Below are positions 34,262-46,724 of a DNA stretch of 64,000 bases, piece after piece. Made by a program: the position numbers and the translations under genes. The stretch's first letter is position 1; every line of letters starts with the position of its first letter. Origin of the DNA: Saposhnikovia divaricata (lineage: Eukaryota > Streptophyta > Magnoliopsida > Apiales > Apiaceae). A model generated the notes under the pieces. The model was not told the origin of the DNA. It did no database searches and saw only the letters and a program-made list of their open reading frames with translations. Where the stretch lies: the NCBI GenBank assembly GCA_036435485.1, contig JAZHRN010000137.1, forward strand, positions 1,178,001 through 1,242,000, given 5' to 3'.

Positions 34262-36930
34262 TCATATCCAGGATTGGATGGAATAGTTGCATTTGAATGA
34301 ATTCACACCACTTATATGTGCAAATATATCCGAAGAATCGATCATTTCATCTTCTTCTTTCACAACAACCTGTGCCAAAATCATCATTAAATGCCAAACA
34401 ACAAATAGCATCTTCATTCTAAGCAATGATTCCGGACAAGTGTATTAATCATTTTGTAGCTTGGTATGCTCTTCTAAAACCTTTAGGAGCTAGAAGAAGA
34501 GCTTAACATGTATTCTCCAGGTCAAAAGAGCTCTGATATTATGTAAGTTACCAGTTCTTGTAAATTCTTGAAAGTTTTGGGAGGATTTAATTAACATGTA
34601 TATCATGAAAGGCACTAATAGTTGGTACATACATGAAGTGGTCTCAGGTCGTCATCTGTGTCATCTTCATGAATGCCACATGCAGTTCTAGTGTTCTCTC
34701 CAAAATCATCATTCTTTGCAAACCTTCCTCTGACACGAGGCCGACTGTCTGCCAGAGTCTTTCGACAAGCATACTGCATGATAAAATGTTAAATGATCAG
34801 TTCTGTACGCATAAATCACGTTGATAGGATATATCAGGCCTAGTGAATCAATGAATTTTCTACAAGTTTTTACTAAAGATACCTTAATTTTCTTGCTGAA
34901 ATTCCTCTCATTCCTTTTCTTCATGTAACGATGGATCTTTTCTTTCCTTTCCTCAACTGAGAGTTTCCCAACTTTGAATGTTGAATCTTCCAAGCTTGTA
35001 AGCTCAGAAGCCAGAGGAGTAGAATTTGCACCGCTGTTAACGAGATGTTGGCTCTCGTTGCTAAGTGCCTTAGCAAATTATTATAAACACAATGAACAAA
35101 ACAATTACCATATAAGAATTATAACCAGTAGAAATTTTCAGCATGGATTTTAAGTCTTCTTGATGCGCTTAGGGAGGTTCTAGTACCTGAAGCTCGCTAT
35201 TATACACACGTGGCAGAGGTTCTGTACAGAAAATGCCACCATTATCTCCTTGATAATCAAATTCTTGAGGCTGCAGCTCAGTTCCAAGAAACAAATTCCC
35301 AGTAAAAATCCCAGAATTTTCAGTAGAAAGAGTACGATTGAGATTACTATGAATATATGAATTTAGTCCCGGATCAAGAAGCGAGCAGTCCTGCGACGAA
35401 GGATTCATCCTCATGTATGATGGCATCGAAGATAAGCATTCATCTTCATTAAGTGCAGGGAATGGCGGCCCCATAAGCTGAGGTACAACAGGGTCATTGC
35501 TATACTGTGAGAGCGACGCGTCAACAGCATTATCAGCCATTCCTATCTGATTTTGCAACAAAGAAATATCAAATTGTTCCTGTTGACCATTGAGAAATTG
35601 TGGAACAGAAAGTGTAGGAGATGAAGAAAAGTCTATTGAAGCGGAGATGTCATTGTCAAGATCTTCTGTTGAATCAAAGATTATGGAGAGATTACTAATG
35701 TTTGTGTTGTTCGTTGTAATATGTGGAAGAGTGTTACTAAGTGTTTTGTTTGTGACATTGTTAGCTATGGTATCAGAAATTTTGTTAGCATCTGAAGTAT
35801 TAAAAGGAAGGTTAGTTGTATATGAAGAGTGCTCCTCATAGCAGCAGTTTGAGCTCGAAGCAACTTCCGAGTTTTGTAGTGTTTCTGGAAACAATTCAGA
35901 TTCACAAAATTCTAGAATTTGAGCACTAAGCGGGCTCGAAATCTCTTCCTGCATAACAGAGCAACAAACTAATTCACAAAAGATCATGTTCATGTAAGCG
36001 TATAAATGAGCTTATTTTCGAAATTTTAAAGGTTACAAAAAAGATGTATATATCTGATAGCTCTAGCCTCCATGTGAAGGGTTATGTAGGAGGAGGAAAA
36101 GAAGTTTAATGCAAATAAATCTGATGCAAAATATAAAAATACACCTATATAGAAAAACATTTGGAACTTTGTTAAAAGCATTAAAGGAACTTTGTTGTTG
36201 TACATGCCTGTGGAATGCTTCTTTCAATTTGATAGAACAAATGAAAGAATCAAGAAAGTTTAAGAAAAACTTAAGAACTACGCGTGATGAAAAGCTAAAT
36301 ATTCTGTAGTAATTTTGGATGATAAAATCGAAATTGAATTACAAGAGGGGAGTTCATGATCATAACAACATTCTGCAAAAAGAAAAAAATCAAAAGTGGG
36401 ATAAGAAAATGACTACTTCTGAGTGCAAAAACTTTACAAAGACTGAAACATCTCGGCAAGAAGCTGATTCCAACACAAGCCGTGCTTGACTACTTTAATT
36501 ATGATAGTTACATAAGAACCGATGACAATGAGAGTTAGCTTTCAGTAGATGATCTGAACATGAATTTTCAGATCTGCAGGCCCTTCTCTGTTCTAATTAA
36601 GATTTTCTTTTTCTCATTTAGATTATCGTAAATTAGAAAGGGCTTAAGTCTTAATATGATTATGTGTTAACACGAAATAATATAACATGGTCTCGAATCA
36701 TTAGAAATAACTAAATGCATGCAGGATGCAACAACAAATACAATTAATCAAAAAATGTAACTCAAGATGCATGATCATAAGCATACATGTTTCACAAAAA
36801 GTGGTAACTTGACAATTGATTATAGGAAGATCTAAACAAGAAACGGATAAACGGTGCATGGAGCCGGAGAGATGGAAAAACATACAATGGGAAGTTGTTG
36901 TTCGGGATGATTCACCACGTCCTGTAACAT
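34262..36930 (-). CDS. CCT-motif family transcriptional regulator (ASML2-like), 5 exons, 413 aa
   Basis: Exons on the minus strand: 36930-36886, 35948-35187, 35068-34883, 34773-34633, 34369-34262; GT-AG, 1242 nt, all in phase 0. After MLQDVVNHPEQQ the protein shows EEISSPLSAQILEFCESELF, found in CCT-motif-family proteins related to At5g41380 and ASML2. A Ser/Asn/Thr-rich middle follows, then a complete CCT domain split by an intron: ERKEKIHRYMKKRNERNFSK joined to YACRKTLADSRPRVRGRFAK (about residues 309-352). An acidic tail with VKEEDEMIDSS ends the protein. There is no B-box zinc finger, which separates it from CONSTANS itself. CCT domains bind DNA with NF-Y or TOPLESS-type partners in the nucleus; ASML2 activates sugar-inducible genes. 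A similar role is inference. Confidence 0.93.
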
Positions 36931-37500
36931 TGTCGTCTCGTTGTCTCGTTCAACCTTATATAAATCCGCGAAAAATATGAAAAAAAAAAAATTATATACA
37001 CAATGCTGTGAAAAGCATTTGCTTCTTGAATCTTAATATATTTGATCCTCAAGCTAAGCTATGTATATAAAACTCAATAGTTAGAACCATTATGTCGAGG
37101 GTTCGAATCCTTGTCTGAAACCAAAAATGAAGAAAGAAGAAACTCCATGAGATAAAATTAAGAATTTACAGCAATAAAAATAACAAAATAAAAAACAAGA
37201 AGGTGAAGTAATTTGAGAGAAGAGAGACGAACTATATTAAGCATGGAGGGACATAAAATTTGGGTGTTAAAAGACAGAGGATGGGTAGTTTATATAGGGT
37301 ACAAAATGAGTGGCCCATGCATTTTTTTAGAGTCAACCCTAAAGAGCCGCTTTGCCACTCGTGGGCGCGGCCTTTGCCTCCGTGTCATACACCCTTTTGT
37401 TTTTAGATTTTTTTTTTCCTGTTTTTTCTGCTGACACGTGGCACTATCCTACCTGGCATGTCTTGCTGACGTGGAACCTTGTTGGAATTTGGATAAAAAA
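36931..37500 (-). promoter_or_regulatory. Promoter and leader region of the CCT gene
   Basis: A TATA box (CTATATAAAC on the minus strand, TATA core at 37290-37296) lies about 360 bp before the start codon. Further upstream are a perfect G-box CACGTG (37435-37440, extended to CACGTGGC) and a second ACGT element TGACGTGG (37467-37474), typical of light- or ABA-responsive promoters. At 37085-37115 a B-box-like GGGTTCGAATCC suggests an old tRNA-derived SINE piece in the leader. Confidence 0.55.
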
Positions 37501-37889
37501 TGATGAGTTAAAAAGAATTTAATAATTACATACAACGAATCTAAGGACAATTTTATCCGTTCATTTTATTAGACACGAATAGGGTAACCCACTTGATGGG
37601 GCGGGTACCTTGTTTTCTCAATTGCAACAAATGATTTCATGTCTTCTCCTAATTCGTTGTCAGAAGATTATTGTAAACGATTCTATGATTTTCTAATGTA
37701 AATTCTCTTTCGTTTTCCACAAAAAACAACATGATTTATTCTACTGTATCATATTTGAAATTATTTTATTTGTGATTTTAAAAAAAAAATAATAAACATA
37801 CAATTATTGGTGTGAATTAACTTTTAGTAAATCAATACAAAAAAGATGTGTATCATATTGTAAATCATACCAAACTAAAATTAAAATAT

Positions 37890-38905
37890 TGGTACAGTTT
37901 GGAGGTGGCCAAATGGACGGTTCAACCCGGACCGTTCGCGAATTATTCGTTAAAAAAGCACGTTTAGCACGCTACAGTAACAAACGGACCCAGTCCGTTT
38001 AGCCCGCTACAATAAACGTGCCGTGCGCGAGTCCATATTTTCCAAATCGCAGCTCGTTCGGCACGCACGCGAAAGCCCGTTTGAATAAAAATTATAATTT
38101 TCGGTTCGTTCGGCTCATTCATTCGGCACGGCGCGAAACTACTCTTGCATGCATGCGTGGCCTGCGTGACTACTTCGGTTATTATATAGTTATGGATACT
38201 TCAAGCAACTGAGAATTTTTGGAAGCATTCATTTTTACTTGGTGGAAATTATAATTATGGATACTTCATCGGAATCGGGGACCGAACAAGGAGAAGATTA
38301 GTGTGTAGAATTTGTATTATCTTGTATTTTTAGATTTATTTTATATTTTAGAATTTATTTATTTGTAATTTTGTAAACATGTTTAATGCGGTTTGTTCCG
38401 TTTTTTTAGAGAGGAGTCCTCTCACACCATTTGTAAAATATTTTTTAATTAATAAAATTTTATAGAGGTACCGTCCTCTTTCAGTCCTTTTTTATTTCAA
38501 TATAATTCATATCTTTCGGTCCTTTTTTATTTCAATATAATTCATATAATCGTATCTTTTTAAAAATTCGAAACATTTTAATATATAATAAAATTAAAAG
38601 AAAAAAGTTACAAATTCGAAATATTTTAATTCGAAACATTTCTTATTTTGATAATATTAATAACAAAAAAAATTCAAATTTTATGTACAATTTCTGAGTG
38701 TCTACCTTCGAATTTTCCTTAAAAAAAACCCGTCAACCCGCCTAGTTCACGTGTCAGTCACGGGTATTAAATTCAGGGACACGGTACGGCACGGCACGGC
38801 ACGTCCGAACCATGCGTGCGTGCCCGTGCCTTGTTTAATGGAGCTCGGCACGTGGCCAAATCGGCACGGTCCGCACGACACAGCCATTTGACCACCACTA
38901 AATTG
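37890..38905. mobile_element. hAT-like nonautonomous transposon, about 1 kb
   Basis: The left end carries GGAGGTGGCCAAATGG and the right end, reverse-complemented, AGTGGTGGTCAAATGG, resembling plant hAT termini. Subterminal DNA is unusually GC-rich for this region, with repeated GGCACGGCACGG-like and CCCGTCC-like motifs. A short coding-like remnant (MDTSSESGTEQGED) at 38257-38301 recalls the N-terminus of hAT transposases. An internal tandem duplication of about 37 bp (CCTTTTTTATTTCAATATA, 38485-38555) is present. I could not match an 8-bp target duplication. Confidence 0.6.
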
Positions 38906-39291
38906 AGGAGTGCTAGGTTTCCTAAAAGTTTTTTCAAAATTTATCTTAAATGACGTGGCACGACAAATGGACGCATATGTGTGCACGATGAGCCTCATAT
39001 TATTATTAAGTAAATTACCAATTATAAGTGTGACATATCAGTTTTTGGGGAAAAAAAATTGGGAACAATTTAGAATCTATAGCATTTTCCTTTTAAATTA
39101 TCACACATTTTTCATACATTTCATACCATATTATGATTTGGTTTTGTTTTCAAATAAGCACTAACTTAATGGTGATCCAAAGTTCAAATCTTGTTATTGT
39201 GTTCAAATATCAAGAAATAATCTTAGGAATACATTAACAAGACTTTGATTATTTATCAAAAAAAAAAACAAGACTTTGATTAACATTTAAC

Positions 39292-39526
39292 CATGGTTCT
39301 AAAAATCCCCGATTTAGCCGATTAATCCCCGATTAATCTTCTGTGAGGTGACCAACCAATTCGATTTTTGAAATCCGATTAACCCTATTTAAAATGATAT
39401 GTTTAATTATAAATTAGATTAATATATTAAATATTATTATAATATCCGATTAATCCTCGATTACCCGATTAATATTAAATCAATATCTCAACCGATTTAT
39501 GCCCATTACCGATTTTTACAACCATG
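39292..39526. mobile_element. hAT-type MITE, 235 bp
   Basis: Inverted ends CATGGTTCTAAAAATC and CATGGTTGTAAAAATC. Identical 8-bp target duplications CATTTAAC (39284-39291 and 39527-39534). The interior repeats CCGATTAATC-like motifs and has no ORF. Confidence 0.85.
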
Positions 39527-39534
39527 CATTTAAC

Positions 39535-41846
39535 GCTTTACCATTCTACATAATCAAGGTTTCACTAGCAAGACTATGATGAACCTATACCATTCTGCAT
39601 AATTAAGGTTTCAATCTGCATTTCACGACTCAATAGATTATTCTTATACTAGTATTAATCAACACGACTCGAGCACTTGTCATGAAATCCGGTGTCGATA
39701 CGCTCTAATTAGTCTCTGGTTCACTGCCCTGAGCCAATGTTCTCGCGGTGTTGGTCAAGTGAAATTAGGCAATGTCTAGAAATGGAAACAGAATTCCCTC
39801 ATGTTTGTTGAGGGTGCTTTAACTTTACCTGGTTTTAGAAAATTCTGTGGCACTAAGTTGTGCTTTCCTACTGTCTAAGAAATTTAAATTAGAAATGGAA
39901 ACTAAACATTAGCTGAACTGGAATCTAATATCATGTTCTGCTACAAATTTCACAACTTTCTTATACTGAAACATATTCAAAGTATTGATAGGATTGAAAA
40001 TCCCATGGAGTTGGGAACAAGTGAACTAGTGATCACATGCTGATAGCCCGGTATATATGCCAAAAAAAATCAGGCGACGCGGCCTCATATTAAACATTAA
40101 CAGCATTGTCACAGTATCTAGATGAAATGACTTGGAGATATCAAGTTGTTGAATGCATTATTTTACTGATTTGTTTAATTTGTCGGATCAAAACAAGTCA
40201 ATTTTGATAAAAAACAGTGTTCCACGATGCCAAATCAATGCTGCATTTGTTGGGAAATATTTAGTAAATGATTAAAAAGAGATGTTGCTTATGGAAGAAT
40301 GTAAAAGTGTTCATACAGAAATTCCAAGATAGATTCGTTTCTTTCGTTGTTCTAACGAAAACTTTAGGTCACTTTAATTGCTGCAAGGAAGAATTATTCT
40401 CTGTTTAAGGACTAACAAAGCGGTACAACTGGATTTACAAAAGGCTCGGTGCTGATCAATGCCTGAATTATCGAAATTTAGAAGAAGTTTGAATATTGAT
40501 CTATTCTTATCAGAAACGAACAAATGTGAGTACGAGGCTAGTTTCAAGGCCAAGTGGTCAACCAAGCTAAAGAAAGAACCAAGTTTAATACTTATAAGTT
40601 CTTAGGCTTGAGTGTTGCTGTGTTGTAGAGCAGGACTGGAAAACAAATTAGTCTTGAAAAATAAGAACATGCTGTAGATTGGATAGAGTCATGTGGCTAT
40701 GTCTCTTCACAAGTACTGCAGTGTCCTTAATGTAGATGCTCAAACATGGCATGTGGCTTTAGTATATGGAATAATGAGCTAAATTAAAAGCAAGTTTTAA
40801 TTTATTTTTTTTTATTTGCATAAGTGTTCATAACAGTGGCGGAATTAGTCGGAGAAGTGGGAACTATGATCCTCACTAGGACAAAAGATTGTTACACGGA
40901 GAATATGATTCTCACCTTGGCTTAAGCCTTTCTTAATTACTAGTTTTATACGCATGGTAATTCTGTTCAAAAATTATGAAAGTAGGAAAAATACAGTGTG
41001 TGCAGAACAATGTGAAGCACTGTGATCAGTTTCAATGAGCTTGAGTTAAAAGTTTCTCTATCTGATTATATTTTGCAGTAGTAATCATACACTTTGTTAC
41101 CGTAGAAAGTTGAAACTAAAAGATATTCAAAGCATTATAAGACTAGAAGAAGTATCAAGGAGTTGTACCAAGCCAACCAGCGATCACTTGTTGGAATCTA
41201 TACCAAAGAACAACCTAGCCACTAGGCCCTTCATATAGTACATTAAAGGCATTCAAAATATCTAAGTGAAGTGACTTCTTGATCTTGAGTTGTTTTCTGT
41301 TCTTCAATGATACCCGCATTAATCAAGTGTATGCTTGTTATCCGTTAGGTCATACTTCATAAAGTTGAATACGAAAAACAATTTTTATGAATAATTGTAT
41401 TCACAACAATTATAATGTATGATTTTTATCTGCAATAATTTAAGTGCTAACTTGTTATCCGCAACAAGTGTGTCCTTATTCAAGCCTATCTTTTGGTACT
41501 ACATACCATCATACCAATACCAAAAAAAAGTTGTACAAATGGATTGGAAAAGATTTGGGGCTGTTAAATGGACCTCGGATAACAAAAGCATGTGAAAATT
41601 GATCTCATATTTGAATGCAATGCAACCAGTGTCCTTCTTGGACATTAGCAGTTCTGTGAAGTGTGAAGCTATAGCTCTGAGGCCAATCAAATTAAAGTGT
41701 GGAATCATGTCAGGTCCTTCCAATGTTACTGGTCCTGGGGCTTTACCTCGATAAATTCTCTACCTCTCGAAACCCTCTACCTTCACAATAAATGGGCTAA
41801 CCCATGTATCTCTACTAGCTACCTACCTCTCATGGGCCTTTACCCA
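39535..41846. other. Intergenic DNA without recognised genes
   Basis: About 2.3 kb of AT-rich sequence. I see no coding exon, RNA gene or repeat with clear ends. Short open frames (for example at 40374-40565 and 41499-41723, minus) have no recognisable features. Confidence 0.4.
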
Positions 41847-41851
41847 TAAGG

Positions 41852-42055
41852 TGTTGAATATTCAAACTCTCTAGAAGAAAACAAGGAGGCTAGTCTTTGT
41901 TCCATGTTCAAATATGGTAGGCTTGAAATAAATAATAGTGATGTAAGCAATGATGTTAGCTTGTATTTTGAAGTCTATAAATAGGCTCATTGTATTGCCA
42001 TTATAAATATATCAAGAGAAATAAAAGAGAGAAACACAAGAGTTGTTTTCCAACA
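41852..42055 (+). repeat. 5' LTR of the second Copia element
   Basis: 204 bp. It lacks 17 bp present in the 3' LTR between two AACAAG repeats, and the 26-bp terminal duplication. Confidence 0.95.
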
Positions 42056-42119
42056 TTTGGTATCAGAGCTTGGTTGTTAAAGTCTGAAAATTCTGCAAAT
42101 TTTCTGGCAAGTACTATTC

Positions 42120-42230
42120 CGGTGGCACTGTTCATACATACGGTACTGTTCATACGGCACTGTTCATACATACGGCACTGTTCATACGTCACACTGTTCA
42201 CACCGTAGAAGACGAAGTACTGTTCACTGT
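42120..42230 (+). repeat. Short tandem repeat in the leader of the second Copia element
   Basis: The motif CACTGTTCATAC(ATACGG) recurs about five times between the PBS and the Gag start, with slight variation. Its position, in the untranslated RNA leader, makes a structural or dimerisation-related role possible but unproven; slippage is the simpler explanation. Confidence 0.75.
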
Positions 42231-42237
42231 AAAAATC

Positions 42238-45200
42238 ATGGGAGATTTTACAAACTCTATTCAGAAACTCAACAACAGTAATTATGGGTCATGGAGTACC
42301 CGTATAAAGTTTTATCTGCTTGGACAGGATTTATGGGATGTTGTAAATGGCAGTGATACAACACCACCAAGGGAGGCCCGAAGTATAGACACAAGTTCCG
42401 TCGATTCAACTTCAACACCGGCACGACCAGAGGCTACACCTCAAAGACCAGTAGCTGACCCTGAGATCTTAAAGAAATGGAAGATTAAGGCAGACAAAGC
42501 CATGTACGCTTTAACCGTAGCTGTGGAGGATGAATTTCTACAGCGAATCAAAGATGCCCATACGCCGAAAGAGGCGTGGGACATATTAACAGGATTTTTC
42601 GCTAAGAAGAATGACGCAAAATTACAAAGGCTCGAAAATGAGCTTTTGTCCATCTCCCAGCAAAATATGACCGTGAGTCAATATTTCTCAAAGGTAAAAT
42701 CTCTCTGTGACGAGATTTCCAAACTAGATCCAGAAAATGGTATTACACCAACCAGGATGAAAAGAATTATCATCCATGGACTAAAGCCGGAGTACAAAAG
42801 TATTATCACGCCAACTCGGGGCTGGGCCACCGAGCCAACTTTAGCAGATCTGGAGAATTTGCTAATTAACGAAGAGGATCTAGAAAAACCCATGTCTAGT
42901 CAACCAACCATTCGTGAAGAGACGGCTCTTTTCACCAACAGGAGAGACGGCTGAGGACGCGGTCGTGGTAGAGGTCGAGGACAAGGACGTGGTGCCGGGA
43001 GATTCAATAGTCAAGAAAGAGATGTTCGAGGAAACCAATATAGAGGTTTCCAATCAGGGGGAGCTCGAGGAGCTCAAAATAATCAGGGTGGTCAGAACCG
43101 GTGGCAACAAAAGGATCGTCAAAGTGAGGAATGTTTTAATTGTGGCAAGAAGGGACATTACGCAAGAAATTGTTGGTCCAAGAAAATTGAAGGAAATGTC
43201 GCAACATCTTCTAAAAACGAAGACGCTGGAGAAGAAGATTTGAACTTCGACACTTCTTTTTTTGTGGAAGAGAAAGATATTGTTGATGCACGAGGGAAAG
43301 GCCCAACAGAAGAACATGCACTTACTGCTGTAAGTGAGCAGTCAGTCGACTACAAGAATGATTGGATCGTTGACTCAGGCTGTTCCAATCATATGACCGG
43401 AGATGAGTCAAAATTGTCGAGCATAACCAAGTACACAGGAGATCGTGTTATCGTAACAGCAGATAACACACATTTGCCAATATCCTATGTTGGCAAGTCG
43501 CAGCTATCACAAAAATATGGACATGAAGGTATACAACTCGAAAATGTTTATCATGTCCCAGGGATGAAGAAGAACCTGCTGTCAGTACCCCAACTAACAA
43601 CTTCAGGTAACTATGTACTATTCGGCCCAGATGATGTGAAGGTGTATAAAGAATTAAAAGTCATAGGTACACCTTTCATAGAAGGACCAAAAATGAAGGC
43701 TATCTATGTGATGTCAGCTGAAGAGGCCTATGTAGACAAGGCCAGAAAGAGTGACACAAGCGACTTGTGGCATGCACGACTCGGGCATGTCAACTACAGC
43801 AAATTGAAGATTATGATGCAAAAGTCAATGTTGAAGGGACTCCCACAAATTGAGATCCGCCATGATACTGTATGTGCTGGATGTCAATATGGTAAGGCGC
43901 ATCAATTGCCGTACAAGGAGTCAAAGTTTAGAGCAAAGAAGCCGTTGGAGCTGGTGCATTCAGATGTTCTTGGAAAAATCAAACAACCATCAACTCGTGG
44001 TTATCAATATTTGTTAACCTTCATTGATGATTTTTCGAGGTATGTGTGGGTATACTTCTTAAAACATAAAGATGAGGTTTTTGAAAAATTCAGGGAATTC
44101 AAGGGCACGGTAGAACGCGAGCTCGGAAGAAAAATCAAGTGCCTTCGCACTGATAATGGAGGAGAATACACTTCAAATGAGTTCAACAACTACCTCAAGA
44201 AGTTCAACATCCGGAGACAACTCACTTGTGCACAAACTCCACAACAGAATGGAGTAGCGGAAAGGAAGAACCGTCATCTAGCAGAGACGTGTAGAAGTCT
44301 TCTACATGCCAAGAATGTTGATATAAGGTTTTGGGCAGAATGCATGAAGACGGTGGTCTATATCACTAACAGGTTACCACAACCAAGGTTGGAGTTTGTT
44401 TCACCATTTCAGAAGGTGCACAATGTAAAACCAACGGTCAATTATTTTCGGGTATTTGGTTGTGTATGTTATGTGTTTATTGCAGATGAAGACCGTAGTA
44501 AGTTTAATAAGAAAGCTATCCGCTGCATTTTTGTGGGATACGATAAACAGAAGAAAGGTTGGAGATGTTGTGATCCCAATACAAATAAGATATATGTCTC
44601 ACGGAATGTTGTATTCGATGAGGCATCTTCATGGTGGGCAAATAAAGTGGTGTTACCAGATTCACAGGAGCTGCAAGAAAAGTTACAAATCAAGGTGCAG
44701 CTAGATTCCTCCCAAAATAATGATGTTATAGAGAAACCAGAATCCCCGATGGATCAATTGGAGGTACGATCCAAGTCAAGAAGCCCTTGGAGAACAGGTG
44801 TTCATGAAACACCAGATGAAGTACAAACTAATCAACCGGAAGAGCAACAACAAGATCCTTCACAACATCAAGTACGAAGGTCTAATAGAGATAGACGGCC
44901 AAATCCAAAGTATATAGATGCTGCCTATGCTGAGGTCAAAGAGCCAACTAACTTTGATGAAGCATCAAAGAGTCCAGAGTGGAGAAAGGCCATGGAAGAA
45001 GAGATTTTGGCACTTAAACAAAATCAAACATGGAATTTAGTGCCAAAACCTGAAGCTGTTAAACCCATATCTTCCAAATGGGTTTACAAGTTAAAGATTC
45101 GCCCAGATGGTACGATCGAGCGATACAAGGCTCGATTAGTTGTTCGTGGTTTTGCTCAGGAGTATGGCATAGATTATGACGAGACATTCAGTCCAGTGGC

Positions 45201-46569
45201 AAAGATTACTACAGTTCATATCTTACTAGCCTTAGCCGCAAGTAAGTCATGGAAATTATGGCAGATGGATGTGAAGAATACTTTTCTACATGGAGAACTT
45301 GATCGTGACATTTATATTGATCAACCCCAAGGATTTGTGAATCATGAAAAGCCAAAATACGTGTGCAAGTTGAAGAAGGCATTATATGGCTTGAAGTAGG
45401 CACCCGGAGCATGGTACGGGAAGATTGCTGAGTTCCTAATACAAAGTGGTTATCATGTTGCCCCAGCAGATTCGAGCTTGTTCGTGAAATCTCAAGGGAG
45501 AAAATTATCAATTGTCCTTGTATGTGTAGATGATTTAATCATCACCGGAGATGACGAAGATGAGATTCAACGAACAAGGAAAAACTTATCAGTTCGATTT
45601 CAAATGAAGGAGCTTGGTGAGTTGAAGCACTTCCTAGGATTGGAAGTTGAAAGAACAGAAACTGTTATATTTCTTGGTCAACAAAAATATGCAAGAGATA
45701 TCATTCAAAAGTTTGGGCTAGCTGAATGCAAGCCGATCTCTACCCCAATGGAGCCAAATTTAAAGTTGTGCGCCTACGATGGAAAAGAGTTGAAGGATAC
45801 AAAAATGTATAGGCAAATAGTAGGTAGTCTTATCTACCTAACTCTTTCTAAACCAGATATAGCTTTCGCAGTAGGCGTTGTTAGCAGATTCATAGAAAAC
45901 CAAAGGAAGACACACCTTGAAGCAGTTAAAAGAATCTTGAGATATGTTAAAGGTACAATTGATTGGGGACTCTTCTACAAGAATGGAGTACAAAGCAAGG
46001 TCAGCGGCTACTGTGATGCTGATTATGCAGGAGACCATGACACTAGGAGATCAACTACAGGATATGTATTTAATCTTGGATCAGGAGCTATATCATGGTG
46101 CAGTAAGAGACAACCTACTGTTTCTCTCTCAACCACAGAAGCAGAATATAGAGCAGGAGCGATGGCAGCACAAGAGTGTGCATGGTTGACTCAACTCATG
46201 AAGGACTTGAACCAACCAACCGAAGATGGAGTTCCATTACACTGTGACAATTTATCAGCAGTTCGTTTGGCCGAGAATCCGATCTTTCATGCTAGGACCA
46301 AACATGTCGAAGTACATTATCATTTCTTATGGGAAAAGGTACTTAAAAGAGATATTGGCATGAAGGCAGTAAGGACTGAAGATCAGGTTGCAAATATATT
46401 TACGAATAGCTTATCTGCAACAAAAATTTATGAGTTTCGGAAATCACTCGGAATGGAAAGTTTGAGGGGGAGTGTTGAATATTCAAACTCTCTAGAAGAA
46501 AACAAGTTCAATGATCAAACAAGGAGGCTAGTCTTTGTTCCATGTTCAAATATGGTAGGCTTGAAATAA
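42238..46569 (+). pseudogene. Gag-Pol polyprotein of the second Copia element, two in-frame stops
   Basis: One continuous frame from MGDFTNSIQKLNNSNYGSW to the TAA at 46567-46569. Order: UBN2-type Gag, a GR-rich linker, zinc knuckle CFNCGKKGHYARNC, protease WIVDSGCSNHMTG, integrase (HARLGHVNY; CAGCQYGKAH; LRTDNGGEY; NGVAERKNR), reverse transcriptase (WKLWQMDVKNTFLHGELD; LVCVDDLIITG) and RNase H (YCDADYAGDHD; STTEAEYRA). It is interrupted by TGA at 42952-42954, at the start of the GR-rich linker, and TAG at 45397-45399 inside the reverse transcriptase, just after ALYGLK. Both fit single C-to-T changes (CGA and CAG). No frameshift seen. Confidence 0.94.
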
Positions 46570-46719
46570 ATAATAGTGATGTAAGCAATGATGTTAGCTT
46601 GTATTTTAAAGTCTATAAATAGGCTCATTGTATTGCCATTATAAATATATCAAGAGAAATAAAAGAGAGAAACACAAGAGTTGTTTTCTAGAGAGAAACA
46701 CAAAAATTGTTTTCCAACA
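46473..46719 (+). repeat. 3' LTR of the second Copia element
   Basis: 247 bp; includes a 26-bp near-tandem duplication of GAGAGAAACACAAGAG-like sequence before the terminal CCAACA. Confidence 0.95.
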
Positions 46720-46724
46720 TAAGG

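Larger units (their letters stand above)
41852..46719 (+). mobile_element. Second Copia LTR retrotransposon, full length, coding-defective
   Basis: LTRs 41852-42055 (204 bp) and 46473-46719 (247 bp) with TGTTGAATATTC...CCAACA ends. The 5-bp target duplication TAAGG lies at 41847-41851 and 46720-46724. PBS TGGTATCAGAGC at 42058-42069, polypurine tract TTTGAGGGGGAG just before the 3' LTR. The LTRs differ by a 17-bp indel, a 26-bp near-tandem duplication at the end of the 3' LTR and at least one substitution, so this copy looks older than the other. Both LTRs have a TATA box in TCTATAAATAGGCTC (from about 41974 and 46612). Confidence 0.96.

Noticed and set aside
37066..37130. tRNA gene in the CCT leader
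   Set aside because: Only a B-box-like GGGTTCGAATCC is present; no paired arms or A box at the proper distance.
42914..43243. Separate reading frame in the Gag zinc-knuckle region
   Set aside because: The in-frame zinc knuckle CFNCGKKGHYARNC lies in the main Gag-Pol frame; the other frame is a shadow.
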